DNA of 64,000 bases from Clostridium sp. UBA4548. GTDB taxonomy: Bacteria; Bacillota; Clostridia; Clostridiales; Clostridiaceae. Numbering within the stretch: the stretch's first letter is position 1; each line of letters begins with the position of its first letter. Where the stretch lies: the NCBI RefSeq assembly GCF_002387895.1, contig NZ_DGLI01000048.1, positions 210,116 to 274,115 on the forward strand, given 5' to 3'. Of the stretch, positions 8,886-16,893 are shown piece after piece. The notes under the pieces are model-generated. The model did not search any database. It worked only from the letters and a program-made list of their open reading frames with translations, and had not been told where the DNA came from. Made by a program: the position numbers and the translations under genes.

Positions 8886-10319
8886 ATGTTTGATGTAACA
8901 ATTATTGGTGCTGGAGTTATTGGATGTGCAATTGCTAGGGAGTTATCAAGATACAAATTAAACACATGCGTGGTAGAGAAGAGTGCTGATGTAGCATCAA
9001 GTACTTCAAAGGCTAACAGTGGTATAGTTCATGCAGGGCACGATGCAAAACCAGGAACTTTAAAGAGCAAGCTAAATATAAAAGGAAATCCTATGTTCGA
9101 TGAACTATCTAAGGAATTGGATTTTCCTTTTATAAGAAATGGTTCTATGGTTTTATGCTTTGATGAAAAGGATATAAGGGAGCTTGTTGAAATAAAAGAA
9201 AGAGGACACAAGAATGGAGTAGAGGATATTAGATTATTAACGGGAGAAGAGGTAAGAAATTTGGAGCCTAATGTGTCACAAGGGGTAGAGGCAGCATTGT
9301 ATATACCAAGTGGAGGAATTGTATGTCCTTATGAAATGACTGTGGCCTTAGCAGAAAATGCTTACCATAATGGAGTGGAATTTAGATTTGAAACAGAGGT
9401 TAAAAAGGTTATAAAAAATAAGGACTCCTTCCTAATTAAAACTAATTTTGAAGATATAGAAACAAAAGTGGTAATAAATGCAGCAGGTTTGTTTGCAGAT
9501 GATATAAATAATATGGTTAGCTCTAGGAAGATAACTATTGTTCCTAGAAAGGGAGAATACTGCTTATTAGATAAGGCTGTAGGAGAATTAGTTAAGAGCA
9601 CCTTGTTCCAGCTTCCTACTAAAATGGGGAAGGGGGTATTAGTAACCCCAACAGCAGATGGAAATCTTTTAATAGGGCCTAATGCTATTGATTTAGAGGA
9701 TAAAAATGATGTAACAACAACTCAGCAAGGTATGGAGGATATTATTTTGAGGGCAGGATTAACCTTAGATAGAGTTCCTACAAATCAGATAATCACAGCT
9801 TTTGCAGGACTTAGAGCTCATAGCATTGAGGATGATTTCATAATTGGTGAAGCAAAAGATGTTAAAAACTTTATAAATGTGGCAGGAATAGAATCACCTG
9901 GCTTAACTAGTGCACCAGCAATAGGAAAAATGGTAGAGGAAATGGTGGTTAATATATTAAACCCAGAGATAAACAAAAACTTTAATCCTGTAAGAAAAGG
10001 AATTCCTAAGTTTAGGGAAATGAGCAATGAAGAAAGAAATAAACTAATAGCAGAGAATCCTTCTTATGGAAAGATCATTTGTAGATGTGAAACTGTTACA
10101 GAAGGTGAAATAATTGATGCTATAAGAAGACCTCTTGGGGCAAGAACCTTGGATGGAATAAAGAGAAGAACAAGAGCCGGTATGGGAAGATGCCAATCAG
10201 GATTTTGCAGCACAAAAATCGTAGAAATCTTAGCTAAGGAGCTAAAGGTAGATCCAACAAGTATAACTAAGTTTGGAGGAAGTTCAAGAATATTAATAGG
10301 AAAAAACAAAGAGGTTTAG
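8886..10319 (+). CDS. GlpA-like FAD-dependent glycerol-3-phosphate dehydrogenase with BFD-type Fe-S domain
   Basis: Predicted to oxidise glycerol-3-phosphate to dihydroxyacetone phosphate. The DAO-type FAD domain begins with the dinucleotide motif GAGVIGCAIAREL (residues 8-20) and spans to about 360. A C-terminal BFD-like [2Fe-2S] domain follows with C399, C401, C436 and C441 (CxC...CxxxxC). The total of 477 aa is close to anaerobic GlpA/GlpO forms. It is the first gene of a compact operon (gaps of 28, 4 and 27 bp) with a GlpB-like flavoprotein, DUF1667 and glpP, which supports the glycerol-3-phosphate substrate over other amino-acid oxidase-like roles. Confidence 0.85.
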   Translation: MFDVTIIGAGVIGCAIARELSRYKLNTCVVEKSADVASSTSKANSGIVHAGHDAKPGTLKSKLNIKGNPMFDELSKELDFPFIRNGSMVLCFDEKDIRELVEIKERGHKNGVEDIRLLTGEEVRNLEPNVSQGVEAALYIPSGGIVCPYEMTVALAENAYHNGVEFRFETEVKKVIKNKDSFLIKTNFEDIETKVVINAAGLFADDINNMVSSRKITIVPRKGEYCLLDKAVGELVKSTLFQLPTKMGKGVLVTPTADGNLLIGPNAIDLEDKNDVTTTQQGMEDIILRAGLTLDRVPTNQIITAFAGLRAHSIEDDFIIGEAKDVKNFINVAGIESPGLTSAPAIGKMVEEMVVNILNPEINKNFNPVRKGIPKFREMSNEERNKLIAENPSYGKIICRCETVTEGEIIDAIRRPLGARTLDGIKRRTRAGMGRCQSGFCSTKIVEILAKELKVDPTSITKFGGSSRILIGKNKEV

Positions 10320-10347
10320 TTTCTATGTTATAGAGGAGGTTTATTTT

Positions 10348-11607
10348 ATGCAATATTATGATCTAGTAGTAATTGGAGGGGGACCTGCAGGCCTTGCAGC
10401 AGCTATAAAGGCACGGGAAGAAGGAGTTCAGAATTTAATTATATTAGAAAGAGATAGTGTACTTGGAGGTATATTAAATCAATGTATTCACAATGGTTTT
10501 GGTCTTCACACCTTTAAGGAAGAGCTTACAGGTCCAGAGTATGCAGAAAGATTTGTTGAAAGAGTAGAAGAGCTAGAAATTACTTATAAATTAAATACTA
10601 TGGTATTAGACTTAACAAAGGATAAAGTCATTACCATAGTAAATGAAGAGGATGGAGTAACTGAAATTCAAGCAAAGGCTGTAATCTTAGCGATGGGGTG
10701 CAGAGAAAGACCTAGAGGGGCAATTAACATCCCTGGAAGCAGATGCTCAGGAATATACACAGCTGGAGCTGCACAAAAGTTTGTTAACATTGAAGGGTAT
10801 ATGCCTGGAAAAGAAGTAGTTATATTAGGTTCAGGAGATATTGGACTTATAATGGCAAGAAGAATGACTCTGGAGGGAGCTAAGGTAAAAGCTGTAATAG
10901 AACTAATGCCTTATTCAGGAGGACTTAAAAGAAATATAGTGCAATGCCTCGATGATTTTGGAATTCCACTTAAGCTAGCTCACACCATAACAGATATAAA
11001 GGGTAAGGATAGAATAGAAGGGGTTACTGTAGCTAAGGTAGATGAAAGTAGAAAGCCTATACCAGGTACAGAAGAATATATTTCCTGTGATACCCTTCTT
11101 CTTTCAGTAGGTTTGTTACCTGAAAATGAACTTTCTAGGCAATCACAGGTGACACTTTCTTCAATAACAGGAGGACCAGAAGTGAATGAAAGTCTTCAAA
11201 CTAATATTGAAGGAATATTTGCTTGTGGTAATGTGCTTCATGTTCATGATTTAGTTGATTTTGTTACTTTAGAAAGTTATAGTGCTGGAAAAAATGCAGC
11301 GGAGTATATAAAGGGTAAAAGATTTAATAAAAAAGGAATAGAAGTGGTAGCCACAGAAGGGGTAAGGTATACAGTTCCTAAGTATATCAATGCTGAAAAT
11401 ATAGAAGAGTTAATTGAGCTTAGATTTAGAGTAGGAAATGTCTATAAGAACAGCTATGTATCTGTATATTTTGATGAAGTAAGAGAAATTCAGCTAAAGA
11501 AAAGAATACTTGCTCCTGGAGAGATGGAAACAGTTAAAATTACTAAGGATATGCTAGCTAAGTATCCGCAGTGTAATAGGATTATTGTAAAAATCGAGGA
11601 GGCATAG
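10348..11607 (+). CDS. GlpB-like FAD/NAD(P)-dependent oxidoreductase
   Basis: Two-dinucleotide-domain flavoprotein: FAD motif VVIGGGPAGLAAAI at residues 7-20, and a second Rossmann motif VILGSGDIGLIMAR near residue 155. A conserved Cys near residue 46 (NQCIHNGFG) and GCRERPRG near 115 are typical of this clostridial subfamily. It is 419 aa long. Positioned between the GlpA-like subunit and DUF1667, it probably passes electrons from the dehydrogenase to NAD+ or another carrier, as part of a three-component complex replacing classic GlpABC. Electron acceptor and complex formation are inferred. Confidence 0.8.
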   Translation: MQYYDLVVIGGGPAGLAAAIKAREEGVQNLIILERDSVLGGILNQCIHNGFGLHTFKEELTGPEYAERFVERVEELEITYKLNTMVLDLTKDKVITIVNEEDGVTEIQAKAVILAMGCRERPRGAINIPGSRCSGIYTAGAAQKFVNIEGYMPGKEVVILGSGDIGLIMARRMTLEGAKVKAVIELMPYSGGLKRNIVQCLDDFGIPLKLAHTITDIKGKDRIEGVTVAKVDESRKPIPGTEEYISCDTLLLSVGLLPENELSRQSQVTLSSITGGPEVNESLQTNIEGIFACGNVLHVHDLVDFVTLESYSAGKNAAEYIKGKRFNKKGIEVVATEGVRYTVPKYINAENIEELIELRFRVGNVYKNSYVSVYFDEVREIQLKKRILAPGEMETVKITKDMLAKYPQCNRIIVKIEEA

Positions 11608-11611
11608 TATC

Positions 11612-11980
11612 ATGAGTATTATAAGGGAATTAATATGTATAGGATGTCCAATGGGATGTGCAATGCAAATAGAGTTAGAAGATGAAAAAGTGGTAAAGGT
11701 TACAGGTAATCTTTGTAAAAGAGGGGAAACCTATGGTGAGAAGGAATGTACTAACCCTACTAGAATAATCACCTCTTCTGTAGAAGTAGAAGATGGAGAG
11801 TTTAAAACAGTGCCAGTGAAAACTGAAAGAGATATACCAAAGGAAAAGATATATCAGTGCATTCAGCTTTTAAAAGGAATAAAGGTTAAAGCCCCAGTTA
11901 ATATTGGAGATATAATTATTGAAAATATAGGAGATACTGGGGTAAATATTATTGCAACGAGAAAAGTAGAGGCAGTGTAG
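11612..11980 (+). CDS. DUF1667 protein, probable Fe-S component of the glycerol-3-phosphate oxidase complex
   Basis: A 122-aa DUF1667 protein. The N-terminus carries C9-x2-C12-x3-C16-x18-C35, plus C46. This spacing resembles the [4Fe-4S] site of molybdopterin oxidoreductases, so it may bind one cluster. It begins 4 bp after the GlpB-like gene, which implies translational coupling. The family is recurrently linked to GlpA/GlpB-like pairs in clostridia and thermophiles; its exact redox role is not established. Confidence 0.8.
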   Translation: MSIIRELICIGCPMGCAMQIELEDEKVVKVTGNLCKRGETYGEKECTNPTRIITSSVEVEDGEFKTVPVKTERDIPKEKIYQCIQLLKGIKVKAPVNIGDIIIENIGDTGVNIIATRKVEAV

Positions 11981-12007
11981 AGTTTTTATAGAAAGGGGAT
12001 TTGGGGG

Positions 12008-12580
12008 TTGAGTAAAATAAGTGATTTAACTGAAATGCTAGTAGAAAATCCTGTTATTGCAGCTATCAGGAATAATGAAAACTTAGAGGATGTTTTAACT
12101 AGCAAAGCTCAAATAGTTTTTGTGCTTTATGGAAATATATTAAGCATAACTGACATTTGTGCAAAGCTAAAAAAAGCAGGTAAAACCATATTTGTACACG
12201 CAGATTTGATTGATGGACTTAGAGGGGATAAGGTAGGGATTGAATTTATAAATAAGTATTTAGCTCCAGACGGAATAATTACCACCAAGGTTAACTGCAT
12301 TAAATATGCAAAACACTTGGGGCTTTACACCATACTAAGAATATTTATTATAGATTCTCTTTCAATAAAAACAGGAGTGAAAAATATACAGGAAACACAA
12401 CCTAGTGCTATTGAAATTATGCCAGGGATAGCTGGTAAGGCTATTAGGAATTTGAAAAATGCAACAAATGTACCGATTATTGCAGGAGGGCTCATTGATA
12501 AGAAGAAAGATGTAATAGATGCACTTTCAGCAGGTGCTGTTGCAATTTCCACAACTGCAGAAGATTTATGGAAAATGTAA
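12008..12580 (+). CDS. glpP: Glycerol-3-phosphate-responsive RNA antiterminator GlpP
   Basis: GlpP family (G3P_antiterm, PF04309), a TIM-barrel-like protein that binds leader mRNA with glycerol-3-phosphate and prevents early termination. Family-typical blocks are NPVIAAIRNNENLEDVL (about residues 14-30), FVHADLIDGL (near 62), IEIMPGIAGKAI (near 136) and IIAGGLI (near 156). It is 190 aa long and starts at TTG 12008 behind a G-rich site. As last gene of the operon preceded by the second leader element, it would autoregulate and also control glpKF. A low-efficiency TTG start may keep the regulator scarce. Confidence 0.93.
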   Translation: MSKISDLTEMLVENPVIAAIRNNENLEDVLTSKAQIVFVLYGNILSITDICAKLKKAGKTIFVHADLIDGLRGDKVGIEFINKYLAPDGIITTKVNCIKYAKHLGLYTILRIFIIDSLSIKTGVKNIQETQPSAIEIMPGIAGKAIRNLKNATNVPIIAGGLIDKKKDVIDALSAGAVAISTTAEDLWKM

Positions 12581-12582
12581 AA

Positions 12583-12612
12583 GAGTAGGTGCTTTGGGGT
12601 TCACCTACTCTA
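12583..12612. terminator. Hairpin after glpP
   Basis: AGAGTAGGTG (12583-12592) pairs with CACCTACTCT (12603-12612) around a 10-nt loop. No T run follows on the + strand, so termination is uncertain. Confidence 0.5.
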
Positions 12613-13173
12613 AAGGACTAAGGAGATAGTTTTGTTAAAGTACAACTTATTATGAATGGGTTTGTAATTACTATTATACAATAATTATTATTAATTACAA
12701 GTAGCAATTAATAAAGTTGCTGAAGTTAACAGTTTATTCATATATAAAAGTGAATTTGGTTAAACAGCTAGTACATGAAAAATTATACTTTCTATAGGGG
12801 ACCAAAGAATAGACTTTAATTTATTTATGAGTTTATTTTGGTTCCTTTTAATTTTTTAAGCAATAAAATAAAAAGAAGAATATATTTCAATAAAAACCCT
12901 ACCATTTCTACTTAACAGTGGAGATTAAGAAATTTTAATTAATTTTATTTAAAATCCTTAGGACCTAATTTAAAAAATCCTCAGTACAACCTTTCATTGA
13001 GGCTACTTCATAATTTCTAGGAAACAAATTATAAAACATTGAATAAGTTAATGTAAGGAAACTTTGGATTTAGAGATTAGGTATATAGATGGAGAAATAC
13101 CTTAATACCTAGTTTTAAAGCTGAAGAATGAACCAATGCTATTGTTTTCTATTAATAAAATGGAGGAGAAATC
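12613..13173. other. Long AT-rich intergenic gap after glpP
   Basis: No supported gene. A second terminator-like imperfect hairpin lies at about 12796-12858 and ends in a T run. A small hairpin is possible around 13078-13113. No known riboswitch motif was recognised. Confidence 0.45.
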
Positions 13174-13815
13174 GTGGATGGATTAAATTGTAAGTCTTTA
13201 TACCATAATGGGGATGAAAGATTTCTTTTATTTCTTTATAAGAGAGAAAAAGCGCCGATTTATGATTTGTATTTTGTGAATAAAAGTGGTGAAAATCTAA
13301 CAAAAGTAGAGGTCACAAGAAAACATTCAACTTATAACAATTTCCTAGAAGCTAATTTTGTTGACACAATTGGAACTAAAGTAATCAGAAACATAGGAAT
13401 AGAAGAGCAAATACAAGTAGGGGATATTAAGGAGCAGGATAATAAGGTAGATGACTTTGAATTTATATTTAACATATATTTAGAGGATGAAATAGTAAGC
13501 TTTAGCAAGATTATAAATAGAAAGAAACTTTTACTAGGATTTATTGAAGTAGGAATTGAAAGTGCGAAAAATGGGTTTAATATTATGCAGGAAACCAAAG
13601 AAGTAAAAGATAGTAGTTTTTCTATGGATGTTATTGTAGATTATTTTGAGATAATGCTAAAAAGTAAATCCTCGTCAATGGCAGAAGAGGAGTGGTTAGA
13701 GCTAATGAAAGCTTTTAATTTGCTAAAGCCCTACATCTATGAATATGAAGATACAATTGAAACAGTAATAGACACTAGCCTAATAGATTGGCAGAATTAC
13801 TTTAGTGGAGAGTAG
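13174..13815 (+). CDS. Conserved-looking hypothetical protein
   Basis: Not recognised. The 213-aa soluble protein has no signal peptide, membrane segment or metal motif. The first 120 residues look beta-rich (LYDLYFVNKSGENLTKVEV and following strands), and the C-terminal 60 residues look helical and acidic. GTG 13174 follows a strong GGAGGAG site by 5 nt, which supports real translation. It is alone between gaps, with a terminator at 13909. Confidence 0.6.
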   Translation: MDGLNCKSLYHNGDERFLLFLYKREKAPIYDLYFVNKSGENLTKVEVTRKHSTYNNFLEANFVDTIGTKVIRNIGIEEQIQVGDIKEQDNKVDDFEFIFNIYLEDEIVSFSKIINRKKLLLGFIEVGIESAKNGFNIMQETKEVKDSSFSMDVIVDYFEIMLKSKSSSMAEEEWLELMKAFNLLKPYIYEYEDTIETVIDTSLIDWQNYFSGE

Positions 13816-13908
13816 GAAGAACTATATTATAGAACAGAAAAGGGTGAAAAATAAAAAGTTAAGTGATCTTAAATATTACCTTTAAGTTTTTATAAAATCT
13901 ATAACATT

Positions 13909-13942
13909 AGTCTTCTTATGATTTGGTAAGAAGACTTTTATT
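13909..13942 (+). terminator. Terminator after the hypothetical gene at 13174
   Basis: AGTCTTCTTA and its complement TAAGAAGACT enclose an 8-nt loop, followed by TTTATT. Confidence 0.85.
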
Positions 13943-14034
13943 ATGATATACTAAGAATTGACAAATAATTTTAAGTATTTCTACAACAGTAATTGCTAGA
14001 AATTTAGAAGTATATTAAAGGAGATGCAGATAGT

Positions 14035-14337
14035 ATGAAACAAATTACCTTAGAACAAGTTTTTCAAGTGCTTGATGAGAAGAAAAATTCAAATTTAGTG
14101 GTGATTGTTAATGCCTATGAGCTGGATACAGTTTATTGTATTGATGAATTTAACTACGAGATTTTAGAAGAAAGACATGGAAAAACCTTAAGATTAATAA
14201 GTAAAAATGGACATAGGGACTACTATGACTTTCATGGTGTCTATGTTAGCTTGAAAGATATAGCAAAGATTTCTACCACAGAGGATACAATTTACATATA
14301 TTTAATTAACCAGTTAGTAAAGCTGAAATTTAAGTAG
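14035..14337 (+). CDS. Small hypothetical protein
   Basis: A 100-aa protein not recognised. It is mixed alpha/beta, with no Cys cluster, membrane segment or signal peptide. AAAGGAG lies about 11 nt before ATG 14035. It sits 63 bp before the histidine kinase gene and could share its transcript, but nothing in the protein ties it to signalling. Confidence 0.55.
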   Translation: MKQITLEQVFQVLDEKKNSNLVVIVNAYELDTVYCIDEFNYEILEERHGKTLRLISKNGHRDYYDFHGVYVSLKDIAKISTTEDTIYIYLINQLVKLKFK

Positions 14338-14400
14338 ACTTTAATAAGATTATTAAGAATTAAAAATTAGGAAGTATGAATTATGCTAGGATGTGTTTAG

Positions 14401-15672
14401 GTGGAGCTTTTAAAAAGAATAATAGGTGCTGCAGCTATAGTTTCTATAGCATCACAAATTAACATTGGAATAATGGACACAGACTTTAGGGTTTCTGCAG
14501 GAATAATATTTCTTGCAGTTTTCCTTTATCAGTATAAAAATTTCAAACCCGTTTCTATGGGGATTTTATCAGGAGTAACGGTTTATATTCTTAGAGGAGC
14601 AATTCACTTTATAGGAACTGGAACTCTTAAGGGAGTTATATTTTCATATCAACTTGAGATACTTTTTTATACATTTTATGGAGCAATTTACGCTTTATTA
14701 ATAAGAAAAACTGGGGAAGAAAATCTAAATAAGGTATTATTAGTCCTAATTGCTAGTGACATAGGAGCAAACCTAATTGAATTAGGTGCAAGAGTAATTA
14801 TGGGGACTTCAAAGTTCCATGGAAGGATTATATTAACTTTATTACTAGTGGCAGTAGTAAGGTCTTTTATTGTGTGGCTAGCCCTAACTTGGATCAAATA
14901 TTATAAGGTTCTTCTTATGAAAGAGGAACATGAAAAAAGATATACAAGACTTTTATGGCTCACTGCTCAACTCAAGTCAGAAATGTATTGGATGGAAAAG
15001 AATATGGATAACATTGAAAGAGTAATGGCTAATTCTTATTCATTATTTGAGGAAATAAGTAGTGAAGGACAGAAAGGAACTTTGGAAGATAAGTCCCTAG
15101 CTATTGCCAGAGATGTTCATGAAATAAAGAAAGAATATCAATTAGCTATTCGAGGAATAAGGGAACTTACTGAAGATAAACAGGTTGAAGGCGGTATGGA
15201 TTTTAAGGATATAATTACTATTCTTCATGAAACTTTAAAAAGAGAAGTGAGTCGTAGGAATATGGACGTGAAATTATCTTTTGAACTTGGGGAGTCCTTT
15301 TATACTTCAAAGCATTACTATCTTATGTCCATATTCAGAAATTTACTAATTAACAGTTTAGATGCAATAGGGGATTCAGAAAAAAGAGAAAGTCTTAGCT
15401 TTCAGCATAAAGTTAAAGAACAACACCACATTTTTACAATATCTGATACTGGCTGTGGAATAGAAGAAAAGAGTTTAAGTTTAGTTTTTTCTCCTGGATT
15501 TTCTACTAAGATAAATTATACAACAGGAGAAATAAATAGGGGACTAGGTCTAAGTGTAGTTCAGCATATTGTAGAAAAAGAATTAAAAGGAACAATAACT
15601 GTAAACTCTACAAAGGGTAGGGGAGCCAACTTTGTAATTCATATACCCAGACATTCTTTAGAGGTGATATAA
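14401..15672 (+). CDS. GlnK (YcbA)-like membrane sensor histidine kinase
   Basis: The first 170 residues hold about five membrane segments with short loops, like the sensor region of Bacillus GlnK/YcbA. A coiled linker leads to the phosphoacceptor region ARDVHEIKKEYQ (H240 likely). An HATPase_c domain follows with the N box FRNLLINSLDAI (near 307), DTGCGI and GLGLSVVQ. It starts at GTG with only a weak AGGATG site. It directly abuts the response regulator and lies upstream of an AGCS symporter, the same arrangement as GlnK-GlnL-glnT. The likely signal is glutamine, but alanine or glycine is possible. Confidence 0.8.
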   Translation: MELLKRIIGAAAIVSIASQINIGIMDTDFRVSAGIIFLAVFLYQYKNFKPVSMGILSGVTVYILRGAIHFIGTGTLKGVIFSYQLEILFYTFYGAIYALLIRKTGEENLNKVLLVLIASDIGANLIELGARVIMGTSKFHGRIILTLLLVAVVRSFIVWLALTWIKYYKVLLMKEEHEKRYTRLLWLTAQLKSEMYWMEKNMDNIERVMANSYSLFEEISSEGQKGTLEDKSLAIARDVHEIKKEYQLAIRGIRELTEDKQVEGGMDFKDIITILHETLKREVSRRNMDVKLSFELGESFYTSKHYYLMSIFRNLLINSLDAIGDSEKRESLSFQHKVKEQHHIFTISDTGCGIEEKSLSLVFSPGFSTKINYTTGEINRGLGLSVVQHIVEKELKGTITVNSTKGRGANFVIHIPRHSLEVI

Positions 15673-16515
15673 ATGAACATATTTATTGTAGAAGATGACA
15701 TTAACATAATAAGAGTATTAGAAAGAATAATAACAGATAGAGGACTTGGTAATTTATTTGGATATTCTAATGATGGAGCTAATGGAATGAAAGAAATTCA
15801 AAGGTTAATTCCTGATATTGTCTTAGTAGACTTATTAATGCCAGGAAAAGATGGAATTAGCCTAGTTAAAGAAGTAAAGACTATGTACCCTGAAATTCAG
15901 TTTATTATGATTTCTCAAGTATCTTCTAAGGATATGATCGGAAAGGCCTATCAGAGTGGCGTAGAGTATTTCATCTCTAAACCCATTAATGCAATAGAGG
16001 TAGAAAGTGTTATAGGCAAGGTAGGAGATAAGCTTAATGTAAACAGGAAGCTAAGCCAAATCCAAAGCTTATTTACCAATGATAGTAATGAAAATAAGGA
16101 AAAAGAGAAAAACAATAATAGAAGTGAAAAAATAAAGAGGATAATGAGGATAATTGGAATTTCAGGAGAAGCAGGAAGTCAGGATATACTTAATCTTATA
16201 GAACACTTAATTCAAAGCAAAGAAAGTGTTGAGGATTTTACTATAAGAGAGCTTTGTAGTAAATTTACAGATCAAACTAAAACCATGGAACAAAGAATTA
16301 GAAGAACTGCCATGGTTGGAATGATAAACCTTGCAAATCTTGGTATAGAAGATTATATGAATGAAGTGTTTATTGAATATTCCAATGGACTATATAACTT
16401 TGAACAAGTAAAAACAGAAATGGATTATATAAGAGGAAAAAGTAAAAAAAGAGGAAAAGTAAATCTTAAAAAGTTTATTGATGGAATGGTATTTTATAGT
16501 GGCAATAATGGTTAA
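15673..16515 (+). CDS. GlnL (YcbB)-like response regulator
   Basis: The receiver domain (residues 1-125) has D8/D9, the phosphorylation site D53 in VLVDLLMPGKDG, and a conserved Lys in FISKPI near 104. A charged linker rich in Asn and Lys (about 135-155) leads to a C-terminal YcbB-type DNA-binding domain (PF08664), here about 155-280. ATG follows the kinase stop with no gap. The probable target is the AGCS symporter promoter, which has two 13-bp direct repeats 20 bp apart. Confidence 0.85.
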   Translation: MNIFIVEDDINIIRVLERIITDRGLGNLFGYSNDGANGMKEIQRLIPDIVLVDLLMPGKDGISLVKEVKTMYPEIQFIMISQVSSKDMIGKAYQSGVEYFISKPINAIEVESVIGKVGDKLNVNRKLSQIQSLFTNDSNENKEKEKNNNRSEKIKRIMRIIGISGEAGSQDILNLIEHLIQSKESVEDFTIRELCSKFTDQTKTMEQRIRRTAMVGMINLANLGIEDYMNEVFIEYSNGLYNFEQVKTEMDYIRGKSKKRGKVNLKKFIDGMVFYSGNNG

Positions 16516-16557
16516 AAAACTCCGCTAAGAGGGCTAGGCTCTAAGCGGAGTTTTTTT
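16516..16557 (+). terminator. Terminator of the GlnKL-like operon
   Basis: A GC-rich stem (AACTCCGCT with AAGCGGAGTT) is extended by AGAG/CTCT and followed by seven T. Confidence 0.9.
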
Positions 16558-16817
16558 ATTTATATTCTATTAATGAAGGTGAAGTTTCCACCCCCCCTAG
16601 TGAGCTTCAGGTATAAGTTCAATTGGGAAAATTGCATTGAAGATATATGAGTTGCAATATTATATATACATTGCAAAATAATTTTAGGTAACTTATATAA
16701 AATAGAATGAAAAATGGAATTAAATATATTCATGGAGTATCTTTATTGAGTTCTATATATTAAAAATATTTATAGGTTTTATTAAATAATAGAATAGATA
16801 AAAATAGAGAGCTTTAT

Positions 16818-16856
16818 GAAACCTACTGAAGTTTTTCGAAACTTACTGAATATAAT
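16818..16856 (+). promoter_or_regulatory. Tandem operator-like repeats and -10 box of the AGCS symporter gene
   Basis: GAAACCTACTGAA (16818-16830) and GAAACTTACTGAA (16838-16850) are direct repeats exactly 20 bp apart, about two helical turns. They abut a TATAAT (16851-16856) that has no separate consensus -35. This is the layout of an activator-dependent promoter; the GlnL-like regulator upstream is the obvious candidate. The rest of 16558-16893 holds an inverted TTGCAAT/ATTGCAA near 16652-16676 and otherwise only AT-rich DNA. Confidence 0.65.
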
Positions 16857-16893
16857 AAATTTACTAAATCTTAAGAAAGAAAGGGGATAATAT

